Shown here: positions 35,053 through 45,585 of the stretch, in pieces | Numbering within the stretch: position 1 is the first letter of the stretch | Layout of the letters: every line of letters begins with the position of its first letter | Assembly: GCF_021026195.1 (NCBI RefSeq) | Contig: NZ_JAJNCT010000005.1 | Coordinates: 523,231 to 587,230, forward strand | Direction of reading: 5' to 3' | Source of the DNA: Comamonas koreensis | GTDB lineage: Bacteria; Pseudomonadota; Gammaproteobacteria; Burkholderiales; Burkholderiaceae_C | Length of the DNA stretch: 64,000 nt | Position numbers and translations under genes: made by a program | The notes under the pieces: model-generated | Databases searched by the model: none | What the model was told of the DNA's origin: nothing | What the model saw: the letters and a program-made list of their open reading frames with translations, nothing else

Positions 35053-36414
35053 TCAAGACCGGCTGCGACGGCTGAGCCGCAGGCTGCCATCGCCTTGCTG
35101 CTGTACCTGCACCGGCAAGGCCCGAGGCAATGCCTGTATCCAGGCCTGGGCCTGGGCAATACGCACCCGGCCGCTGAGCGGCAGGCGCGCTGCATCCGGC
35201 GTGGCCTCCATCGCAAACGGCGCATAGCGCGCCAGCCGCTCCAGCGCCTGGCCCAGGGTGGCATGCTGGAACACCAGCTCGCCATGGCGCCAGGAGGCAG
35301 CCGACTCCACGGACGACAACTCGGGGCTGCGGTCGCCCGCCGCCCACTGCAGCGCCTGACCGGCCTCCAGCGTATGTACAAAGCCATCATCCTGCGGCGT
35401 TTCGATGGCTTCGCCCTCGGCCATCGGCTCCACGCGCACCCGGCCTGATTCGACCTGCACGCTGACCCGGCTGGGCCCCCGGCCCATCGGCGTGATCTCC
35501 ACACCAAAGCGCGTGCCCAGCACGGTGATGCGCAGGCCGGCCGCCTGCACCTCAAAAGGCCGGCTCTCATTACGCGCCACCTCAAAAAAGGCCGCGCCCT
35601 GCAGCAGCTGCACCGACCGGCGCGCCGCAAAATACTGCAGCTGCGCCTGGCTGAGGGCATCGAGCAGCAGGCTGGAGCCATCGGGCAGCGCATGCCGCAC
35701 TTGCTGGCCACGCGGGCTTTGCCAGCGGGCCTGCCACTGCACATGCTGCTGGCGGTAAAGCTGCCACTGCTGCCAGCCCAGATGGCCGCCCAGGCCCACA
35801 CCGGCAAAACTCAGCAGCGCGGCCAGGCTGCGGCGCCGACCGGCACGCCGGGCGCTGCCCAGGTGGTTGCCGCGCCAGCGCTGCAATGCATCTTCCACAC
35901 AGGCACTGGCCTGGATCAGATCGCGCTCGATGGTGTTCAGCGATACGCCCAAGCGCTCGGCAATCAGCGGCTGCTTGTCGCCATGGATGCGGTGGGCCAC
36001 AAAGGCGGCGCGGCTGCGCTCGGGCAGGCCGGCCAGTGCCGTCTCCAGCACTGCCAGCGCCTGGCGGTACATCACGGAATCGGCCACATCCGGCGCATGG
36101 CTGGGCGCCAGCTGCTCCTGCAGCACAGCGCCTTCCACATAGCGGCCATGGCGCTGGCGGCGGCGGTGCGCATCCAGCGCCAGGTGCTGGGTCATCACCG
36201 CCAGGTAGGCCGTGGTGTCATCGGGCTGGTCGCCAGCGGCCTCCGCCTGGCCACTGGCCTGGGCATGCTCGGCCAGCCTCAGCCAGGCCTCATGCACCAG
36301 CTCGCCCGCCTCGTCGCGGTTGCCGGTGCTGCGCGTCGCCACCCGCACCAGGTCGGCATAGGCCCGGTCAAAGCCGGTCAATAGCGCACGGGTGAAGGAG
36401 GCTGACAATTCCAT
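35053..36414 (-). CDS. Hybrid ECF sigma factor / FecR-type anti-sigma regulator in one chain (IutY-like)
   Basis: A 453-residue protein that joins two normally separate proteins. Residues 1-180 are a FecI-type ECF sigma factor: region 2 contains NRDEAGELVHEAWLRLAEH and LALDAHRRRQRH; region 4 contains LAGLPERSRAAFVAHRIHG and IAERLGVSLNTIERDLIQA. After a basic stretch (RRAGRRR) comes one membrane segment at about 196-214 (LAALLSFAGVGLGGHLGW). Residues 236-453 are the periplasmic FecR domain (RHALPDGSSLLLDALSQAQL, GAAFFEVA) with the VLGTRF motif. Gly300-Thr301 in that motif is the position where FecR-family proteins self-cleave. The usual cytoplasmic anti-sigma domain (DUF4880) of FecR is missing. 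P. putida IutY is a known protein of this design. It precedes its receptor gene, and a Fur box is 23 bases upstream. Confidence 0.9.
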   Translation of the reverse strand: MELSASFTRALLTGFDRAYADLVRVATRSTGNRDEAGELVHEAWLRLAEHAQASGQAEAAGDQPDDTTAYLAVMTQHLALDAHRRRQRHGRYVEGAVLQEQLAPSHAPDVADSVMYRQALAVLETALAGLPERSRAAFVAHRIHGDKQPLIAERLGVSLNTIERDLIQASACVEDALQRWRGNHLGSARRAGRRRSLAALLSFAGVGLGGHLGWQQWQLYRQQHVQWQARWQSPRGQQVRHALPDGSSLLLDALSQAQLQYFAARRSVQLLQGAAFFEVARNESRPFEVQAAGLRITVLGTRFGVEITPMGRGPSRVSVQVESGRVRVEPMAEGEAIETPQDDGFVHTLEAGQALQWAAGDRSPELSSVESAASWRHGELVFQHATLGQALERLARYAPFAMEATPDAARLPLSGRVRIAQAQAWIQALPRALPVQVQQQGDGSLRLSRRSRS

Positions 36415-36436
36415 GGGGCTGGATCATAAGCCATGT

Positions 36437-36455
36437 AAAGAGAATCATTCTCAAT
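36437..36455 (-). promoter_or_regulatory. Fur box upstream of the hybrid sigma/regulator gene
   Basis: AAAGAGAATCATTCTCAAT contains the perfect dyad GAGAAT-C-ATTCTC, the form seen in many proteobacterial Fur sites. It ends 23 bases before the start codon and should repress the iron-uptake locus when iron is plentiful. Confidence 0.88.
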
Positions 36456-36546
36456 ATCCTCAGCAGAAAACAGCCATCTGACTGTAAAAACCGCTGCCTG
36501 CCTCGCAAACCCATAGACATTCCACTGGCATGGCTGGGCCACGACA

Positions 36547-36565
36547 ATATCAGCCAAATTTGGCT
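36547..36565 (+). promoter_or_regulatory. Palindromic site before the LysR gene, probable auto-operator
   Basis: AGCCAAATTTGGCT (36552-36565) is a perfect 14-bp palindrome 20 bases before the LysR start. It is preceded by ATATC, so the 10-mer ATATCAGCCA occurs here at 36547-36556 and again at 37531-37540 before the Old Yellow Enzyme gene. The sharing suggests one regulator binds both. Confidence 0.6.
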
Positions 36566-36585
36566 ATTCAAAGATTTCGATCAGC

Positions 36586-37488
36586 ATGCGAGATATCAAG
36601 AAAATGGACCTCAACCTGCTCAAGGCGCTGGACGCACTGCTCGATGAGCGCAGCGTGACCCGCGCCGCCGGCAGGCTGGGGCTGACCCAGCCGGCGATGA
36701 GCGGCATGCTCCAGCGCCTGCGCGAAAGTTTTGCCGACCCCTTGTTTGCACGCGCCCAGCGTGGCATGGTGCCCACCCAGCGCGCGCTGGATCTGGCCTT
36801 GCCGATCAAGCAGATGCTGTGCGAGATCGATGCGCTGCTGCAGCCACCGGTGTTTGACCCCAGCACCGCCCGGCTTACCTTCCGCATCGCCGCGACCGAC
36901 TATGCACTGCGCGCCATTGCCGTGCCCTTTCTGGCAGCTTTGAAGCGGCAGGCGCCTAATATCCGCGTATCACTGATTCCGCTGGAGCCGCGCCTGGTGC
37001 AGGGCCAGCTGGAGCACGGCGATATCGACCTGGCGTTTTTGACGGGCGACAACACGCCGCAGGACATGCATGGGCGCCAGCTGTTCCAGGAGCACTATGT
37101 CTGCGTGATGCGCGAAGGCCACCCCGCTGCGGGGCGCAAGCTCAGCATCAGGCAGTTTTGCGCTCTGGACCATGCGCTGGTGTCGTATGAGGGCGGCGGC
37201 TTCCACGGCGTGGTGGATGAGGCGCTGGAGAAGCTGGGCCAGCGCCGTGATGTGAGCTTGTCGCTCAAATGCTTTGTGGTGCTGCCCGACATCCTGCGCT
37301 CCAGCGACATGGTGGCCGTACTGCCCAGCCGCCTGGTGGCTGGCATGGAGGGGCTGTGGGTCTGCAAGCCGCCGGTGGAGGTGCCGGGCTTCAGCAAGCT
37401 GGCCGTCTGGCATGAGCGCAGCCACCACGACCCGGCGCAGCGCTGGCTGCGTGAGTTGCTGTTTGCATCCATGCCGGCGACGCAATAG
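36586..37488 (+). CDS. LysR-family regulator (NodD-like branch)
   Basis: A 300-residue LTTR starting MRDIKKMDLNLLKALDALLDER. The helix-turn-helix is SVTRAAGRLGLTQPAMSGMLQRLR, followed by the FADPLFARAQRGMVPTQRA wing, which is typical of the NodD/LinR-like branch. The effector domain follows. It lies upstream of and in the same direction as an Old Yellow Enzyme gene. The shared 10-bp motif suggests it regulates that gene. Confidence 0.92.
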   Translation: MRDIKKMDLNLLKALDALLDERSVTRAAGRLGLTQPAMSGMLQRLRESFADPLFARAQRGMVPTQRALDLALPIKQMLCEIDALLQPPVFDPSTARLTFRIAATDYALRAIAVPFLAALKRQAPNIRVSLIPLEPRLVQGQLEHGDIDLAFLTGDNTPQDMHGRQLFQEHYVCVMREGHPAAGRKLSIRQFCALDHALVSYEGGGFHGVVDEALEKLGQRRDVSLSLKCFVVLPDILRSSDMVAVLPSRLVAGMEGLWVCKPPVEVPGFSKLAVWHERSHHDPAQRWLRELLFASMPATQ

Positions 37489-37525
37489 CCCCGCAACGAG
37501 GGGGCTGGGCGGTAGAGGGGGAATG

Positions 37526-37540
37526 GGCTGATATCAGCCA
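37526..37540 (+). promoter_or_regulatory. Palindrome upstream of the Old Yellow Enzyme gene
   Basis: GGCTGATATCAGCC is a perfect 14-bp palindrome 188 bases before the ene-reductase start. Its right half plus one base (ATATCAGCCA) repeats the site in front of the neighbouring LysR gene. Confidence 0.6.
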
Positions 37541-37727
37541 GGCAGATGGCCGCTATAAAAAACCAGCATTTGATTTATGGCCAGGCCACCTCAATTGCGA
37601 GTGATGGACAGCCAGGGCGGGTACCTGCTTGGGCCAGCCCCCTGCTCTTGCCGATTCCCAAAGGGCCGGCAGAGCAGCAGGCCGCGTGGCCGATCCATTC
37701 CCTCTTTTTTGTATATCCAGCATTTCC

Positions 37728-38849
37728 ATGTCAGCCCTGTTTACTCCCTTCACCCTCAAAGACGTCACCCTGCGCAACCGCATTGCCGTGCCCCCGATGT
37801 GCCAGTACAGCGCCACCGATGGCTATACCAACGAATGGCACCAGGTGCACTACCCCTCTATCGCCCGGGGCGGCGCAGGCCTGGTGATCGTCGAGGCCAC
37901 CGGCGTCTCCGCCGACGGCCGGATCAGCCCTGGCTGCCTGGGCCTCTGGGATGACGCCCATGTACCCGGCCTGGCGCGCATTGCCGCCGGCATCGAGGCC
38001 GCAGGCGCCGTGCCCGGCATCCAGATTGCGCACGCCGGCCGCAAGGCCAGTGCCAACAGCCCTTGGGAAGGCGACGACCATATCCCCGAGAGCGACCCGC
38101 GCGCCTGGCAAACCATTGCCCCCTCGGCCATCGCCTTTGGTGGCGATCTGGGCCGCGTGCCCCGCGAGATGACCCTGGCCGATATCGCGCGCGTGAAGGC
38201 CGACTTTGTCGCCGCCGCCCGCCGCGCACTGGCTGCCGGCTTCAAGTGGCTGGAGCTGCACTTTGCCCATGGATACCTGGCCCAGAGCTTTTTCTCCGCC
38301 CACTCCAACCAGCGCCAGGATGCCTATGGCGGCAGCTTTGACAACCGCGCCCGCTTTGCGCTGGAAACGCTGGCCGCCGTTCGCGAAGTTTGGCCCGAGA
38401 ACCTGCCGCTGACCGCCCGCTTTGGTGTCATTGAATACGATGGCCGCGATGAAGAAACCCTGGCCGAATCCATCGAGCTGGTGCGCCGCATGCGTGAAGG
38501 GGGCCTGGACCTGCTCAACGTCAGCGTGAACTTTGTCATCCCCGGCGTGCAGATCCCATGGGGCGAGCCCGCCTTCCTGGCCCCGATTGCCGCCCGCGTC
38601 AGCCGCGAAGCCGGCCTGCCCGTCGCATCGAGCTGGGGCATTGACAACGCCGAGCTGGCCGAGCGCGTCGTGGCCGACGGCCAGATGTCGCTGGTGATGA
38701 TGGGCCGCTCGATGCTGGCCAACCCGCACTACCCCTACACCCTGGCACAGCAGCTCAAGGCCGCTCGGCCCGACTGGGTGCTGCCTGCGCCTTACGCCCA
38801 TTGGCTGGAGCGCTACCGTGGCGCGGGCAAGCAGGCAGCTGCTGCCTAA
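37728..38849 (+). CDS. Old Yellow Enzyme family NADH:flavin oxidoreductase (YqjM/XenA-like)
   Basis: A 373-residue FMN-dependent ene-reductase starting MSALFTPFTLKDVTLRNRIA. The block VPPMCQYSATDG has the Cys of the thermophilic-like (YqjM) class. QIAHAGRKAS holds the His-Gly-Arg flavin and substrate residues, and ELHFAHGYLAQSFFSAHSNQRQDAYGGSFDNRARFALE is the conserved core, shown here only as family landmarks between residues 181 and 218. C-terminal VMMGRSMLANPHYP binds the FMN phosphate. It reduces activated C=C bonds in enones, nitro compounds or similar electrophiles using NAD(P)H. The LysR upstream probably controls it. Confidence 0.93.
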   Translation: MSALFTPFTLKDVTLRNRIAVPPMCQYSATDGYTNEWHQVHYPSIARGGAGLVIVEATGVSADGRISPGCLGLWDDAHVPGLARIAAGIEAAGAVPGIQIAHAGRKASANSPWEGDDHIPESDPRAWQTIAPSAIAFGGDLGRVPREMTLADIARVKADFVAAARRALAAGFKWLELHFAHGYLAQSFFSAHSNQRQDAYGGSFDNRARFALETLAAVREVWPENLPLTARFGVIEYDGRDEETLAESIELVRRMREGGLDLLNVSVNFVIPGVQIPWGEPAFLAPIAARVSREAGLPVASSWGIDNAELAERVVADGQMSLVMMGRSMLANPHYPYTLAQQLKAARPDWVLPAPYAHWLERYRGAGKQAAAA

Positions 38850-38867
38850 GCATTCCCCCGTGTTCCA

Positions 38868-38905
38868 AGGGACCAGCCCGAGGCCTCGGCTGGTCCCTTT
38901 TTTTT
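38868..38905 (+). terminator. Strong Rho-independent terminator after the ene-reductase gene
   Basis: AGGGACCAGCC-N9-GGCTGGTCCCT forms a perfect 11-bp stem and is followed by eight T, 18 bases after the stop codon. Confidence 0.95.
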
Positions 38906-39544
38906 GCTTTACCGCGCCTTCGGCATGACCTGGCGCGGGCATCCAGCTACGTCAGGCCGCTTAGCTGCTGCATGGCCCTGCCGCAACGGCTCGTCAACGG
39001 CCTGTCCCGCCAGGGCTTAGCCGTTCTTGCGGCACCGTCCAAGCCTCCTCCGCTCCCCGGTGAGCGACTGCGATAGTTGCCCCGGCCGGAGATGCGCGGT
39101 CATGGAAACGCCACGCAAAGCTTTCCAAAAATATTCATCATCCAAATTTATAAGCATTGCATTGCTTGTGGCAAGAAGACATCAGATCTACGACATTCTT
39201 CATCCTGAAAATCAGAACTGACCAGCCGCGATGGCAGTGCCCAAACCACACCTTCCCTGCAAAAATGAGGGTGTTCACTTACTAACGGCAGGTCACAGAG
39301 ATGGCCAGTGACACAGCGTGCCTACCCCAAGAATGCCGGCCCTTGATCCTTGAATGGATGCCATTTCTGATCTGCCACAAGCGCTGCGATTTATTTGGCT
39401 CTGCCAGTCTTGTCCTACATGCAGATTTTTGCGCACTCGGTTAACGTGGCAGCACCCCATTGCAAACAATTCCTAACAAGCTGTACACCGGGCAACGTCG
39501 GACTTGGCCGGTAGCGCAGCCTTCTTTTGATTGGAAAGGCTCGT
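38906..39544. other. Intergenic region, 639 bp, no supported gene
   Basis: No frame here has recognisable protein similarity. The first half is GC-rich. An AT-rich patch lies at about 39115-39215, and from 39420 on there are short AT-rich stretches that probably carry the aspT promoter. A 64-codon frame at 39027-39221 has no plausible ribosome-binding site and no recognisable features. Space for a small RNA exists but nothing shows one. Confidence 0.6.
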
Positions 39545-41230
39545 ATGGATTGGCTCAGAGGTATCTTGCACCAGGCGCCGGAGATTGCGCTGTTTGCAGC
39601 GCTCGCACTAGGCTACGGCATTGGCAAGCTGCGGTTCGGCTCGTTCCAGTTGGGGGGTGTGGCAGGGTCGCTGTTGGCGGCGGTGCTGATCAGCCAGGTG
39701 GGGGTCCAGATTGATTCGGGCATCAAGGCAGTGCTGTTTGCGCTGTTCATCTATGCCGTCGGTTTCGAGAGCGGCCCGCAGTTCTTCCGCTCCCTGGGGC
39801 GGCAGTCGATCAAGGAGATCCTGATGGCGGCGGTGGTGGCCATCTCGGGCCTGGTCACCGTCGTGGTGCTGGCGCGGGTCTTCCACCTCGACAAAGGCCT
39901 GGCCGCAGGGTTGGCCGCCGGTGGCATGACGCAGTCGGCCATCATCGGCACGGCAGGCTCGGCCATCGAAAAGCTGGGCCTGGCGGCCGACGAGGTGCAG
40001 CGCATGCAGGCCAATGTGGCCATCGGCTATGCGGTGACCTATATCTTTGGCTCGTTCGGCGCCATCTTGCTGTGCGTGAATGTGCTGCAGTGGCTGACCG
40101 GCCGCAAGATCCATGACGACGCCATCCAGGCCGAGCAGGAAATGCTCAAGGGCGTGCATGTCTATGGCGCGGGCGAATCGCCTGCGGCACCCGATCTGGT
40201 GGGGCGCATTTTCAAGGTCAAACAATCGGGCCGCACGGTTGCCGACTTGGAGGCCAGCGCGCAGCAAGGCCCGGCCACCATCGAGCGTATCCGCCGCAAG
40301 AATGCGCTGGTGGGTGTGGATCCGCAGCTGGTGCTGGAGGCCGGCGACATTGTGCTGCTGGTGGGCCGGCGTGCTGCTGTGGTGGCGCTGGGTGCCAGCA
40401 TTGGCGATGAGCTGCAAAGTGCCGAAGACATGGATGTGGTGATGGTGCGCCGTGATGTGTCCATCACCAACAGCCAGTACCTCAACCGCAGCGTCAAGGA
40501 CATCCTCGACAGTCTGACGCCCGAGTTCAAGCACGGCGTCTATGCGGTGGCGCTAACGCGCTCGGGCTCGCCGTTGCCGATCACGCCCACCACCCTGATC
40601 GTGCCCGGCGATGTGGTGACCCTGTTTGGCACGCCGCAGGATGTGCAGAATGCCGCGCAGTCGGTGGGGCCCATCCTCATCCCCAGCGACAAGACGGACT
40701 TTGTCTTCCACGGTCTGGGCATCACCGTCGGGCTGCTGATCGGTCTGCTGGTGCTGCGCATTGGCTCCATCCCCATTACCCTGGGCAGCGGCGGTGGCGC
40801 CCTGCTCGCGGGCCTGCTGTTTGGCTGGTGGCGCAGCCGCAAGCACACCTTGGGCAATATGCCCACGGCCGCTTCTACCCTGCTGCGCGACCTGGGTCTG
40901 GCCGGCTTTGTGGCCATGGTGGGCCTGCAATCGGGCCAGCAGGCGGTGAGCACGGTGATGGAGCAAGGCCTGAGCCTGTTCCTGATGGGCATGGTTGTGA
41001 CCATCGTGCCGCTGCTGATTGCGATGCTGTTTGGCAAGTATGTGCTGCGCTATGAGAACGTGGCCGTCTTTGCCGGGGCACTGTCGGGCGCACGCAGTGC
41101 CAACCCCGCCTTTGGCGAGGTGCTGGACAAGGCGGGCAACGCCATCCCCACGGTGCCGTTTGCCATCACCTATGCGCTGGCCAATGTGTTTCTGACACTG
41201 CTGGGCCCGCTGGTCATCGCCTTTGCCTGA
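39545..41230 (+). CDS. aspT: AspT, aspartate:alanine antiporter
   Basis: A 561-residue member of the AspT/YidE family. Membrane segments fill the N-terminal 170 residues and the C-terminal 180, with a cytoplasmic pair of TrkA-C-like domains between (about residues 205-370). Hallmarks are LFALFIYAVGFESGPQFF and, at the C-terminus, LSGARSANPAF and GNAIPTVPFAITYALANVFLTLLGPL. It starts with a GGAAAGG about 3-9 bases upstream of ATG 39545. It exchanges extracellular aspartate for alanine made inside by AspD, which is encoded 104 bases downstream. Confidence 0.93.
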   Translation: MDWLRGILHQAPEIALFAALALGYGIGKLRFGSFQLGGVAGSLLAAVLISQVGVQIDSGIKAVLFALFIYAVGFESGPQFFRSLGRQSIKEILMAAVVAISGLVTVVVLARVFHLDKGLAAGLAAGGMTQSAIIGTAGSAIEKLGLAADEVQRMQANVAIGYAVTYIFGSFGAILLCVNVLQWLTGRKIHDDAIQAEQEMLKGVHVYGAGESPAAPDLVGRIFKVKQSGRTVADLEASAQQGPATIERIRRKNALVGVDPQLVLEAGDIVLLVGRRAAVVALGASIGDELQSAEDMDVVMVRRDVSITNSQYLNRSVKDILDSLTPEFKHGVYAVALTRSGSPLPITPTTLIVPGDVVTLFGTPQDVQNAAQSVGPILIPSDKTDFVFHGLGITVGLLIGLLVLRIGSIPITLGSGGGALLAGLLFGWWRSRKHTLGNMPTAASTLLRDLGLAGFVAMVGLQSGQQAVSTVMEQGLSLFLMGMVVTIVPLLIAMLFGKYVLRYENVAVFAGALSGARSANPAFGEVLDKAGNAIPTVPFAITYALANVFLTLLGPLVIAFA

Positions 41231-41253
41231 ACGGCGCTGCGCCCTCTCACTGA

Positions 41254-42945
<1,692 letters not shown>

Positions 42946-42990
42946 GCGCTGGGCAGGCTCGCCTGCCCCAGCAGCCGCTGCAGCAGGCCG

Positions 42991-45381
42991 CTAGAACAGC
43001 TCCTGCTGCATCGAGGTCAGGCTGTTGAAGTCCTCCCCCAGCGGCTGCAGGATCGAATCGGCAATCGGCTGCAGCTGCTTGCTCAGGTAGTGCTCGTAGT
43101 CGATCGGCGACTGGCGCACCTCCAACGGCTCGGGCCCGCTTTTACCCATCACATAGCGGATCCAGCCACCGCTTTGGTACTGCAGCGGGCGGCCCAGGCG
43201 CCGGTTGTAGTCATCGGCCATGCGGGCGGCGCGCACCTGCGGCGGCAGGTTGGCCACATAGGCATCAAGCCGGTGGCGCAGGCGCTTGCGGTAGACCAGC
43301 AAATCATCCTTCTGGCCCGCCAGGGTGGCCTGCGCATAGCCGATGACAAAGTCGCGGTAGGGCAGCCCCTGGAAGACGCGCGAGAGCAGCCCTTCCTGGA
43401 ACTGGCGCGCCAGCGGCGTCCAGTCGCTGCGCGCCATCTCCAGGCCCCGGTAGACCATGGCCTCCTTGCCATCGGCATCCACACTCAGGCCTGCATAGCG
43501 CTTTTTGCTGCCCACGTCTGAACCCCGGATGGTGGGCATGAAGAACTTCTTGTAGTGCGTGTCAAACTCGATCTCAAGAAAGCTCTCCAGGTTCTGTTCC
43601 TGGCGCAGGCCTTGCGTCCACCAGGCATTGATGTCGTTGACCAGCGAGGTGGCGACCGCATGCGCTTCCTGGTTGCTGTGGGCACGGCCCAGCCAGATAA
43701 AGATCGAGTCCGTATCCCCGTAGATGACCTCGTAGCCGCGCTGCTGCACCAGCGCCTTGGTGCGCTTGACCATCTCATGGCCGCGCAGGGTGATCGACGA
43801 GATCAGCGCCGGGTTGAAGAAGCGGCATTCCGTCGCACCCAGCACCCCGGCAAAGGAGTTCATCACCAGCTTGAGCGCCTGCGACAGCGGCTCGTTCTTG
43901 CTGCGCTTGGCCTCATCCCGCGCGCGCCAGAGCGTGGTGACGATCTCGGGCAGGCAGTGCTTGTCGCGCGAGAAGCGCGTGTCCATCGGCCCGTGGATCA
44001 GTGAGGCGGTATCGCTGGCATGCAAGCCTTCGGCCAGGCCCACCGGGTCGACCAGGTAGGTGCGGATGATCGAGGGGTAGAGGCTTTTGTAATCGAGCAC
44101 CACCACCGAGTCATAAAAGCCGGGCCGCGAATCCAGCACATAGCCGCCCGGTGACGACTTGCCGCGCACATCGCCCACATTGGGCGCCACATAACCTTGG
44201 CGGTGCATGCGCGGCAGGTAGTGGTGGCTGAACGCCGCTATCGAGCCGCCAAACTGGTCCAGCTGCAGGCCGGTCGCATGCGCCCGCTCCATCGCAAACT
44301 GCAGCAGCTGGGCCTTGTCAAAAATGCGCAGCACCAGCTCGCAATCGCGGATGTTGTAGGTAGCGAGTGCGGGCTTGTCCTCTTGGTAGCGGCGCTCGAT
44401 CTCGGCCATCTTGCCGTACTCGTCGCCAATGTCCTTGCCCTCGCCCAGCAAGGCCTGGGCCACGTTCTCCAGGCTGAATGACGGAAAGCTCCACACCGCC
44501 GCCCGCAAGGCCTCGATGCCATCGATGACCGCGCGGCCAGGCATCGGTGCGAACCAGTAGTCCTGCTTGCCCGGGTGCGCCCGCCAGGCAATGGGCCGGC
44601 CCTCGCGCCCCAGCAGCAGCGGGGTGGCGCAATCGTCTGCCGTCTTCTGCAGCACCCGCAGGTCGAACTGGACCACATTCCAGCCGACGATGACATCCGG
44701 GTCATGGCGCGCAAACCAGTCGTTGAGTTGCTCGATCATCGCCTTGCGGCTGGCGCAATAGATCAGCCTGAAATCGCGGGCGGGTTCGGGGGGTTCAGCC
44801 TGCCCACCGGGCGCCGGCGCATCGCCGAGCATGAACACCACCCGCTGGCCTGCGCCATCCAGCGCAATCGAATACAGGTCCTGGTGCTGGCTGGTTTCAA
44901 TATCGAGCGACACCAGCTTGAGCGCCGGCCGGTACGCCGCTGCGGGCAGCAGCTTGCAGTCCACCACCGTGCTGCCCTGCAACTGCCCGCCTTCGACCTG
45001 CACGCCCGCCGTGATGAACCGCTCCATCAAATAGCGCTCATGGGGACGCACATCGGCTTCGAGCAGCGACACATCCAGCTGCTTCAACCCACGCGCGAGC
45101 TTGCCCAACTGCCGGTAGTGCTTGGCATAGACGCCCAGCACCGGCTCCTGCTGAAAACTCTTGAGTGCCAGCTCGCGCAGATCCATATCCGGCATGGCCA
45201 GCAACTGCGTCTGCACGACCACCCGGTGCCGCGCCTCGACAAACGCGACTGAGGCCTGCCGCGTCAGCAGCACCTTCAGCGGACCAGCATCGGTCGCCAA
45301 CCAGTACTCAATCTCGGTACCCGCAGCCGTGTCCCGCCAATGGCGGGTCAGGATGAATCCTTGGTGGGGGGTGGTGGGCAC
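42991..45381 (-). CDS. polB: DNA polymerase II (B-family)
   Basis: A 796-residue B-family polymerase, the usual length for PolB (E. coli has 783). Exonuclease motifs are DIET (LVSLDIETSQH), the Exo II block GWNVVQFDLRVLQ and the Exo III block YNIRDCELVLRIF. Polymerase motifs are DYKSLYPSIIRTY (A), KLVMNSFAGVLGATECRFF (B) and YGDTDSIF (C), all intact. It acts in restart of stalled forks and in translesion synthesis. No CTGT-N8-ACAG LexA site was found upstream of it here, unlike the cassette at 0.8 kb. It is convergent with aspD. Confidence 0.96.
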   Translation of the reverse strand: MPTTPHQGFILTRHWRDTAAGTEIEYWLATDAGPLKVLLTRQASVAFVEARHRVVVQTQLLAMPDMDLRELALKSFQQEPVLGVYAKHYRQLGKLARGLKQLDVSLLEADVRPHERYLMERFITAGVQVEGGQLQGSTVVDCKLLPAAAYRPALKLVSLDIETSQHQDLYSIALDGAGQRVVFMLGDAPAPGGQAEPPEPARDFRLIYCASRKAMIEQLNDWFARHDPDVIVGWNVVQFDLRVLQKTADDCATPLLLGREGRPIAWRAHPGKQDYWFAPMPGRAVIDGIEALRAAVWSFPSFSLENVAQALLGEGKDIGDEYGKMAEIERRYQEDKPALATYNIRDCELVLRIFDKAQLLQFAMERAHATGLQLDQFGGSIAAFSHHYLPRMHRQGYVAPNVGDVRGKSSPGGYVLDSRPGFYDSVVVLDYKSLYPSIIRTYLVDPVGLAEGLHASDTASLIHGPMDTRFSRDKHCLPEIVTTLWRARDEAKRSKNEPLSQALKLVMNSFAGVLGATECRFFNPALISSITLRGHEMVKRTKALVQQRGYEVIYGDTDSIFIWLGRAHSNQEAHAVATSLVNDINAWWTQGLRQEQNLESFLEIEFDTHYKKFFMPTIRGSDVGSKKRYAGLSVDADGKEAMVYRGLEMARSDWTPLARQFQEGLLSRVFQGLPYRDFVIGYAQATLAGQKDDLLVYRKRLRHRLDAYVANLPPQVRAARMADDYNRRLGRPLQYQSGGWIRYVMGKSGPEPLEVRQSPIDYEHYLSKQLQPIADSILQPLGEDFNSLTSMQQELF

Positions 45382-45548
45382 GGTGGTTCAGGCAAAGCAA
45401 AAAGATGCGGGCCACAGCAGCCGACGTTGCATGGCGTCAAGAGCCAACAACCTCGCGTGGCTTGCGCACCGATGATATCGCCGGAGTGCCGCAGCGCCTG
45501 CATATGGGGAGCAGATATTGGCATCTGCACCTGTTTGGCCAAAAGAAA

Positions 45549-45578
45549 AAGGACTTAGCTCTTTCGAGCTAAGTCCTT
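45549..45578 (-). terminator. Rho-independent terminator after tRNA-Pro
   Basis: On the minus strand AAGGACTTAGCTC-N4-GAGCTAAGTCCTT forms a perfect 13-bp stem and is followed by TTTCTTTT. It begins 7 bases after the tRNA CCA end. Confidence 0.92.
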
Positions 45579-45585
45579 GTCTTTT

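Noticed and set aside
34917-35807. N-terminal extension of the receptor frame up to 35807
   Set aside because: The extra residues overlap the hybrid sigma gene in another frame and do not resemble any domain; a normal signal peptide starts at 34916.
39027-39221. Possible small gene in the intergenic region before aspT
   Set aside because: No ribosome-binding site, no conserved pattern and composition that changes within the frame.
45382-45480. LexA box upstream of polB
   Set aside because: No CTGT-N8-ACAG sequence was seen.
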